A stretch of 64,000 nt of DNA from an uncultured Muribaculaceae bacterium (GTDB lineage Bacteria; Bacteroidota; Bacteroidia; Bacteroidales; Muribaculaceae). Shown piece after piece: positions 58,937 through 64,000 of the stretch. The position numbers were made by a program, and so were the translations under genes. The DNA lies in assembly GCA_910587075.1 (NCBI GenBank), contig CAJUKE010000002.1, positions 124,001 to 188,000 of the forward strand, written 5' to 3'. The notes under the pieces are model-generated. The model was given only the letters and a program-made list of their open reading frames with translations, did not search any database and was not told the DNA's origin. Position 1 is the stretch's first letter. The number at the start of each line of letters is the position of its first letter.

Positions 58937-60169
58937 TCAGGCGAAGCGGCTTACGATGCGGCGCAGGGCTTCGCGGGTGTTTTCAAGCGTGTTGAAGGCC
59001 GTGAGGCGGAAGTAGCCCTCGCCGGCGGGGCCGAAGCCGGAGCCAGGAGTGCCCGCTACCTGGCATTCGCGGAGGAGCAGGTCGAAGAAGGCCCAGGAGT
59101 CCATGCCGTCTGGGGTCTTCAGCCATACATAGGGGGCGTTCTCGCCCCCGAACACCTCGAACCCGGCTTTGCGGAGCTCGGAGAGCATCAGAGCGGCGTT
59201 GGCCATATAATAGTCGACCGCCTCGCGGGCCTGGCGGCGTCCCTCGGGGGTGTAGATGGCGGCGGCACCGCGCTGGGATATGTACGAAGCCCCGTTGAAC
59301 TTGGTGCACTGGCGGCGGTTCCAGAGGTGGTTGAGCCCTACCTCGCGCCCTTCGGAGTCGACCCCTTTGAGCTCTTTGGGCACCACGGTGTAGCCGCAGC
59401 GCACCCCGGTGAATCCGGCGGTCTTCGAGAAGCTGCGGAACTCGATGGCTACCTTCTTGGCTCCCTCGATCTCGTAGATGGAGTGGGGCACACCTTCCTG
59501 GCGGATAAACGCCTCGTAGGCCGAGTCGTAGAGTATGAGCGCGCCATTGGCGGCGGCGTAGTCAACCCAGGCTTTGAGCTGCTCGCGGGTGAGCGCCGTG
59601 CCGGTGGGGTTGTTGGGGTAGCAGAGGTATATCATATCGACCTTCTCCTCGGGGAGAGCGGGCACGAAGCCGTTCTCGGCGGTCACCGGGAGATATACGA
59701 CCTTGCTGAAGCTCCCTCCGGCGAGGGGCGCTCCGGCGCGGCCGGCCATAACGTTGGTGTCGACGTACACGGGGTATACCGGGTCGGTGACGGCCACGCG
59801 GTTGCTGGCGGCGAGGATGTCGCCGATGTTGCCGGTGTCGCTCTTGGCCCCGTCGCTCACGAAAATCTCGTCGGGGGCGATTTCGACACCGCGGGCGCGG
59901 TAGTCGTGCTCGGCGATCGCCTCGCGGAGGAAGGGGTACCCCTGCTCGGGGCCGTAGCCGCGGAAAGTGGCGGCGTTGGCCTCGTCGTCGACGGCGGCGT
60001 GCATCGCCTCGATGGCGGCGGGGCAGAGGGGTATGGTTACGTCGCCTATGCCGAGACGAATAATCTCGGCTTCGGGATTGGCCTCCTTGAAGGCGGCTAT
60101 GCGGCGTGCCACTTCCGAGAAAAGGTAGCTCTCGGCGAGCTGGCAGAAGTTATCGTTGATTTTGAACAT
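58937..60169 (-). CDS. dapL: LL-diaminopimelate aminotransferase
   Basis: DapL makes LL-DAP from tetrahydrodipicolinate and glutamate in one step, for lysine and peptidoglycan. The 410-residue length is typical. Features are RLGIGDVTIPLCP near the start, YPNNPTGTALTREQL, and the PLP lysine in FRSFSKTAGFTGVRCGY. The ATG at 60169 is clear; upstream codons in the same frame belong to dapF in another frame. It lies 26 bp after dapF. Confidence 0.97.
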   Translation of the reverse strand: MFKINDNFCQLAESYLFSEVARRIAAFKEANPEAEIIRLGIGDVTIPLCPAAIEAMHAAVDDEANAATFRGYGPEQGYPFLREAIAEHDYRARGVEIAPDEIFVSDGAKSDTGNIGDILAASNRVAVTDPVYPVYVDTNVMAGRAGAPLAGGSFSKVVYLPVTAENGFVPALPEEKVDMIYLCYPNNPTGTALTREQLKAWVDYAAANGALILYDSAYEAFIRQEGVPHSIYEIEGAKKVAIEFRSFSKTAGFTGVRCGYTVVPKELKGVDSEGREVGLNHLWNRRQCTKFNGASYISQRGAAAIYTPEGRRQAREAVDYYMANAALMLSELRKAGFEVFGGENAPYVWLKTPDGMDSWAFFDLLLRECQVAGTPGSGFGPAGEGYFRLTAFNTLENTREALRRIVSRFA

Positions 60170-60195
60170 CGTAGGGTGGTGGTTGCTTTTCGCGT

Positions 60196-61044
60196 TTACA
60201 GATAATATACCCCGTCGAACACGATGGCGGCGGGGCCTGTCATAAATATATGGTTTGTGGCCTCGTCCCAGCGGATGCGGAGGTCGCCCCCGAGAAGGCG
60301 CACAGTCACTTCGCGTCCGGCCCGGCCGGTTACGGCGGCTGCCACGGCGGTGGCGCAGGCCCCGGTGCCGCAGGCCATAGTCTCGCCGCTGCCGCGTTCC
60401 CACACGCGCATGCGTATTTCAGAGGGTGAGAGCACCTGGGCGAACTCTATATTGGCGCGTTCGGGCCACATTGGATGGTTTTCGAGAGCCTGTCCGGCCG
60501 AATGGACCCTCTCGCCGAAGGCGTCGAGGTCATCGACGAACACCACCCCGTGGGGGTTGCCTGTCGACACGGCGTTCACCTCCATAATCTCGCCGCGGTC
60601 GGCCTCGGCGGGTATCGCGAGGTTGCGGTCGGCCAGCACTGGAATCAGTTCCGGGATGAACTCCGGCTCGCCCATGTCGACGGTTACGGATTCCACTTTA
60701 CCGTCGTTGCCGAGGTGGAGGCTTAAATATTTAACGCCCGAAAGTGTTTCGAGCGTTATATTTTCGCGGTCGGTGAGGCCGCGGTCGTAGACATATTTTC
60801 CGATGCATCGGGAGGCGTTGCCGCACATGCGCCCTTCGGAGCCGTCGGCGTTGAACATCCGCATTTTGAAGTCGGCGATTTCAGAGGGGAGAATCAGCAC
60901 CAGGCCGTCACCCCCGACGCCCGTGTGGCGGTCGCTTACGCGGCGCGCGAGATCCTCGATGTTGTCAGGGCAGGAGGCAGTGCAGTCAATATAGACGTAG
61001 TCGTTGCCTATGCCGTGCATTTTGGTGAACTTCAGAGATTCCAT
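60196..61044 (-). CDS. dapF: diaminopimelate epimerase
   Basis: DapF interconverts LL- and meso-DAP. The 282-residue protein has the two catalytic cysteines, Cys74 in MCGNASRC and the second in the MACGTGACATA segment, and HGIGNDYVYID near the start. It is the first gene of the dapF-dapL pair, with a promoter at 61093-61124. Confidence 0.97.
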   Translation of the reverse strand: MESLKFTKMHGIGNDYVYIDCTASCPDNIEDLARRVSDRHTGVGGDGLVLILPSEIADFKMRMFNADGSEGRMCGNASRCIGKYVYDRGLTDRENITLETLSGVKYLSLHLGNDGKVESVTVDMGEPEFIPELIPVLADRNLAIPAEADRGEIMEVNAVSTGNPHGVVFVDDLDAFGERVHSAGQALENHPMWPERANIEFAQVLSPSEIRMRVWERGSGETMACGTGACATAVAAAVTGRAGREVTVRLLGGDLRIRWDEATNHIFMTGPAAIVFDGVYYL

Positions 61045-61414
61045 TCGGTAGTGAAGCGTGTTTTCAGCGTTAGCGCTGGAAAAAATTCACCGCGAAGTTA
61101 CGCCATAAACGCGACAACGCCAAGCTCCCGCCCCGATTTTTTTCGCAAATTTTTGTGCCGTTTCCGCACTCGTTTCCGCACCTCGATTTTTCGCATTGTG
61201 AGGCAATGGGATATTCACAATCGGCCGATTCCTATTAAGGGTTTGTTTTTGATCATCCGAGTAAGTGCGGAATAAGTGAATCCACGGCCATATTCCGCAG
61301 TCAATTTTGCGACACTGTCGCAAGAATCGATTTGCCATAGTTGTCATAGCATTCGTGTCCGATGACAAGTCGATTGTGATGACTGCTTGGGGCGTTGATT
61401 GGTTATATAGGTGG
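61045..61414. other. 370-bp intergenic region between dapF and the ZIP gene
   Basis: It contains the dapF promoter (61093-61124), a hairpin CAGCG-TTAG-CGCTG in the dapF leader, an inverted repeat TGCGGAATA (61266-61274)/TATTCCGCA (61291-61299) and TGCGAC-ACT-GTCGCA about 20 bp on. I see no convincing gene. Confidence 0.5.
61093..61124 (-). promoter_or_regulatory. promoter of dapF-dapL
   Basis: On the minus strand CTTG (61121-61124), 20 bp, TAACTTCG (61093-61100), the same variant -7 box as before rplY. Confidence 0.5.
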
Positions 61415-62194
61415 TCAGGAGAGGACCACGTCGAGTATCATCATGGCCACGAAGCCGATGGCGAACCCCATGGTGCTGAGGTTGCTGTGGGGCGGCTGGG
61501 AGGCTTCGGGGATTAGCTCCTCGACCACGACGTAGAGCATCGCACCGGCGGCGAAAGCCAGCAGGTAGGGTAGGAGCGGGGTGATCCAGGTGGCCAGCAG
61601 CAACACGAGGATGGCGCCCAGCGGCTCCACAACGCCGCTGAGTGCGCCGTAGGCGAAGCTGCGGGTGCGGGAGTGCCCCTCGGCGCGCATCGGCATGGAG
61701 ATGATGGCGCCCTCGGGCACGTTCTGTATGGCTATTCCGAGGGCCACGGCCAGCGCCGACGCCATGGTGATGTCGGAGGAGCCGTCGAGTACGCCCGCCA
61801 GCACCACCCCGACGGCCATCCCCTCTGGGAGGTTGTGGATGGTTACGGCGAGTGACAGCATGGCCGTGCGCGACAGTTTGCTGCGGGGGCCTTCGCGGTC
61901 GCCGTTGAGGTGGAGGTGGGGCGTGGCCATGTCGAGGCAGAGTAGGAACCCGATGCCGGCGAGGAAGCCCACGGCAGACGGCACGACCGACCACCGACCC
62001 ATATCGGAGCACATCTCGATCGATGGAATCAGGAGCGACCACACCGAGGCGGCCACCATCACCCCCGAGGCGAACCCCAAGAGCGTCTTTTGCAGACGCG
62101 GTGAAATCTCGCCGCGGAGGAAGAACACGAACGCCGCCCCGGCGGCGGTGCCTAACAGCGGAAGAAGAAGCCCTATGATGAGTAATGAATTCAT
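61415..62194 (-). CDS. ZIP-family divalent metal transporter
   Basis: The 259-residue protein has about eight membrane helices and the ZIP motifs HNLPEGMAVGVV and QNVPEGAIISMPM, which form the metal path. A His-containing loop (DMATPHLHLNGDR) lies between helices 3 and 4. It should import zinc or another divalent metal across the inner membrane. The gene has its own promoter at 62214-62241. Confidence 0.94.
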   Translation of the reverse strand: MNSLLIIGLLLPLLGTAAGAAFVFFLRGEISPRLQKTLLGFASGVMVAASVWSLLIPSIEMCSDMGRWSVVPSAVGFLAGIGFLLCLDMATPHLHLNGDREGPRSKLSRTAMLSLAVTIHNLPEGMAVGVVLAGVLDGSSDITMASALAVALGIAIQNVPEGAIISMPMRAEGHSRTRSFAYGALSGVVEPLGAILVLLLATWITPLLPYLLAFAAGAMLYVVVEELIPEASQPPHSNLSTMGFAIGFVAMMILDVVLS

Positions 62195-62213
62195 ACTTGT
62201 TTTAATCTAACCA

Positions 62214-62241
62214 CAAAGATAAACATTTTGTCGAAAACAAA
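62214..62241 (-). promoter_or_regulatory. promoter of the ZIP transporter gene
   Basis: On the minus strand TTTG (62238-62241), 16 bp, TATCTTTG (62214-62221). Both boxes are perfect but the spacer is 3-4 bp shorter than usual. Confidence 0.5.
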
Positions 62242-62285
62242 GGTTTTGGCAGGGTTTTCAGACCTGTAGTTGCCGAGTTTTTTGT

Positions 62286-62293
62286 TAACTTCG
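62286..62293 (+). promoter_or_regulatory. -7 promoter box of the SGNH hydrolase gene
   Basis: TAACTTCG, the variant box also seen before rplY, dapF and the lipoprotein operon. It would give a leader of about 33 nt to ATG 62333. Confidence 0.4.
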
Positions 62294-62332
62294 CGATAAA
62301 TAAGAACAATGACAGTAATCAAAACTTTAGGT

Positions 62333-63649
62333 ATGACTTTTCTGAAGCGTTTCGCGGCCGCGGCTGTTGCCATGGCTTTTCTCGGGAGCTCGGTGTGTGT
62401 TGCCGACCATCCTTTCCGCCGCCATCGTTTCGATGTTATGAAGACGCTGCCGGTCGATTCAACCGACATAGTGTTTTTCGGCAATTCCATAACCAATATG
62501 CACGAGTGGTGGGAGGCCTTCGGCAGCGACGGCCGCATCCTCAACCGCGGCGCTTCGGGCGCGTCGTCGCGCGAGCTGGTTAAGAATATCGGCTCGGTGA
62601 TCGACGGCAAGCCCGCGAAAATGTTCCTGATGATTGGCACCAACGACATCAGCGGCAAGGTGCCGGTTGATACAGTGGTGTCAAACATCCGCAAGATGGC
62701 CGAGCGGGTGCGCAGAGAGTCGCCCCGCACGAAACTCTACATCCAGAGCATCCTCCCGCGCCACGAGGAGTGGAAGAACGACAGCAACCGCGTGGCCAAC
62801 GAGCGCGTGGCCGCTATGTGTGCCGAGTTGGGCGTGCCGTTCATCGACCTTTGGGACGCCCTGCAAGGGGTGCGCGGCAAAGGAGAGTGGTCGGCCGACG
62901 GGCTCCACCTTTTCGGTCGCGGCTACCGTGAGTGGTGCGACATCATTGCCCCGGAGGTAGGGCTCAAGCCGGTGTACACCGACTCGCTGGTCAATCTCCC
63001 CTCGGGGCTCCCCGGCAGCTTCGGCATGCGGTCGAGCTACTTCGGTATGCTCCCCCTGCGCGCTACCGACGCCATAATCGTAGGCGACGAGATGGTGCAC
63101 GGCGGCGAGTGGCACGAGCTGCTCCGCACGCCCCGCGTGAAGAACCGCGGCACGGGCTGGGGCTATGGCGGCCTCACCTTCGACCAGCACAAAGCCCAGC
63201 TTAAAACCATACTCACCGGCAACGGCAACAAGGAGCTGCCCGCCAAGATTTTCTTCTATTGCGGCACCACCGACAAGGACCTCGACGCCTACGGCTCGCT
63301 GATCGAGTATGCCCGCGGCCTGGCGCCCGGTGTGCCCCTGTACGTTATGTCGCAGATTCCCGTTGACGACCCGATGGGTAACGCCGCCGTTGCCGAGTGG
63401 AACGATCGTCTGCGACAACTTTGCGAGAAAAAGGAGGTTACCTACATCGACATTTTCCACCCCCTGCTCGACTACGACGGGCATACCGACAAGGAGTGCG
63501 TCCGAGAAAACTATCTCTACGGCAAGGGTTACGTCAGGGTCGCCAACCTCCTGGCTCCCTATCTTAAGGAGGAGGGCGCCCGCCCCCTCTCCGAGGAGGA
63601 GTGCCGCCAGGTGGTGGCCCGGCGCCTCGCCCCCTCATATGGAAAATAA
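62333..63649 (+). CDS. exported SGNH/GDSL hydrolase with a second, degenerate SGNH domain
   Basis: The 438-residue protein (start ATG 62333; ATG 62309 is also possible) has a signal peptide (MTFLKRFAAAAVAMAFLG to VCVA). The first SGNH domain has all blocks: GNSIT (50-54, Ser52), Gly73 in RGASG, GTND (102-105) and DGLH with Asp189 and His192. The second (about 245-430) copies the fold (VGDEMVHGGEW, YCGTTDKD, YGKGYVRVANLL), but Ser is Glu and the DxxH pair is absent. The first should deacetylate glycans or sialic acids in the periplasm, as in many Bacteroidetes esterases. Confidence 0.85.
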   Translation: MTFLKRFAAAAVAMAFLGSSVCVADHPFRRHRFDVMKTLPVDSTDIVFFGNSITNMHEWWEAFGSDGRILNRGASGASSRELVKNIGSVIDGKPAKMFLMIGTNDISGKVPVDTVVSNIRKMAERVRRESPRTKLYIQSILPRHEEWKNDSNRVANERVAAMCAELGVPFIDLWDALQGVRGKGEWSADGLHLFGRGYREWCDIIAPEVGLKPVYTDSLVNLPSGLPGSFGMRSSYFGMLPLRATDAIIVGDEMVHGGEWHELLRTPRVKNRGTGWGYGGLTFDQHKAQLKTILTGNGNKELPAKIFFYCGTTDKDLDAYGSLIEYARGLAPGVPLYVMSQIPVDDPMGNAAVAEWNDRLRQLCEKKEVTYIDIFHPLLDYDGHTDKECVRENYLYGKGYVRVANLLAPYLKEEGARPLSEEECRQVVARRLAPSYGK

Positions 63650-63677
63650 CAGCGAAAAGAATTGTTAAAATGAATAT

Positions 63678-63706
63678 GCGGAGCGGCATTGCCGCTCCGC
63701 TTCTGT
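63678..63706 (+). terminator. terminator after the SGNH hydrolase
   Basis: GCGGAGCGG (63678-63686) and CCGCTCCGC (63692-63700) form a perfect 9-bp stem with a 5-nt loop, followed by TTCTGTTT. It lies 28 bp after the stop codon. Confidence 0.75.
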
Positions 63707-63850
63707 TTGCGGCGTATTTTTATGCGATATGCATAATAATTCCGCATATAACTTCGTTTATTCGTAAATGCAAGGGGCACGGGCTTGTAGGTTAGGATTT
63801 TTTAACACATTCTTTTCCGTCTGTCCGCTGATTATATGCAGAATAATGCC

Positions 63851-63858
63851 TATTTTTG
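63851..63858 (+). promoter_or_regulatory. -7 promoter box of the last gene
   Basis: TATTTTTG is a perfect -7 box about 85 bp before the ATG at 63943. Between 63710 and 63850 I see nothing else. Confidence 0.5.
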
Positions 63859-63942
63859 CGCCGATTTACCTACGCGGGTGCGCGGCGAGCGCGCTATCCG
63901 GTGCCTTTTTCTTAGAATTAAACAGGCCAATCAGATAAAGAG

Positions 63943-64000
63943 ATGAACAAAAGTATTTTGCTCGCGTTTCTCCTCCCCGCCCTCCCTATGGCGGGTCAGG
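63943..64000 (+). CDS. start of an exported protein (runs off the right edge)
   Basis: Only 19 codons are visible. They read MNKSILLAFLLPALPMAGQ, a typical Sec signal peptide with a basic start, a hydrophobic core and a likely cleavage after AGQ. Nothing can be said of the mature protein. Confidence 0.65.
   Translation, partial: MNKSILLAFLLPALPMAGQ

Noticed and set aside
61087..61368. Possible 93-codon gene between dapF and the ZIP gene
   Set aside because: It reads through the dapF promoter, has no Shine-Dalgarno site or domain, and the region has inverted repeats that look non-coding.

Overview
The window comes from a GC-rich member of the Bacteroidales, most likely Muribaculaceae or a close gut relative. 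The evidence is a SusC-type transporter with its FecR/ECF-sigma pair, Bacteroidetes promoters (TTTG-like -33 box, 19-20 bp spacer, TAnnTTTG -7 box), the ftsX-DUF3098-uppP-truB-queA gene order, a GlsB/GlsA glycine-lipid pair, glutamine synthetase III, dapL/dapF, and several secreted proteins with T9SS-like C-terminal tails. I saw no rRNA, tRNA, CRISPR array, phage or complete insertion sequence. GC judgements are by eye.

Layout. 1-4310: end of a carbohydrate-uptake locus (ECF sigma, FecR anti-sigma, N-terminal two thirds or more of a SusC transporter that runs off the left edge). 4449-6002: a BACON/leucine-rich-repeat lipoprotein. 6003-7668: an AT-richer two-gene cassette (ATPase plus a small putative nuclease-like protein), the best candidate for an undescribed defence-type system. 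7928-20857: four large secreted, jelly-roll/Omp28-type surface proteins with sorting tails. 21210-29065: nine tightly packed genes (glsA, glsB, wzi, a lipoprotein, legB, neuD-like, neuB-like, prmC, recX) that join glycine-lipid synthesis, capsule attachment and nonulosonic-acid sugar synthesis. 29171-30639: a GNGPSL-type putative glycosyltransferase and YigZ. 30647-31651: a GT90 LPS glycosyltransferase. 31776-37172: the ftsX...comF housekeeping operon. 37467-40623: a three-gene envelope operon of unknown role. 40772-46470: miaB, an acetate CoA-transferase, rplY, pth, an S4 protein and a small secreted protein. 46548-50246: Dcp peptidase, DUF486 and an Ntn-hydrolase. 50369-52852: thioesterase, dprA, nucleoside phosphorylase. 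52933-53023: a short palindromic repeat element beside a 5'-truncated outer-membrane barrel gene (53103-54491). 54643-61044: amidophosphoribosyltransferase, GlnN, DapL, DapF (nitrogen and lysine/peptidoglycan metabolism). 61415-63649: ZIP transporter and a tandem SGNH hydrolase. 63943-64000: the start of another exported protein.

The dominant theme is the cell envelope: outer-membrane import, surface adhesins, capsule, LPS sugar transfer, glycine lipids, undecaprenyl phosphate recycling and diaminopimelate. The genes least explained by known biology are the ATPase cassette, the lipoprotein/PCMD/barrel operon and the palindromic repeat element.
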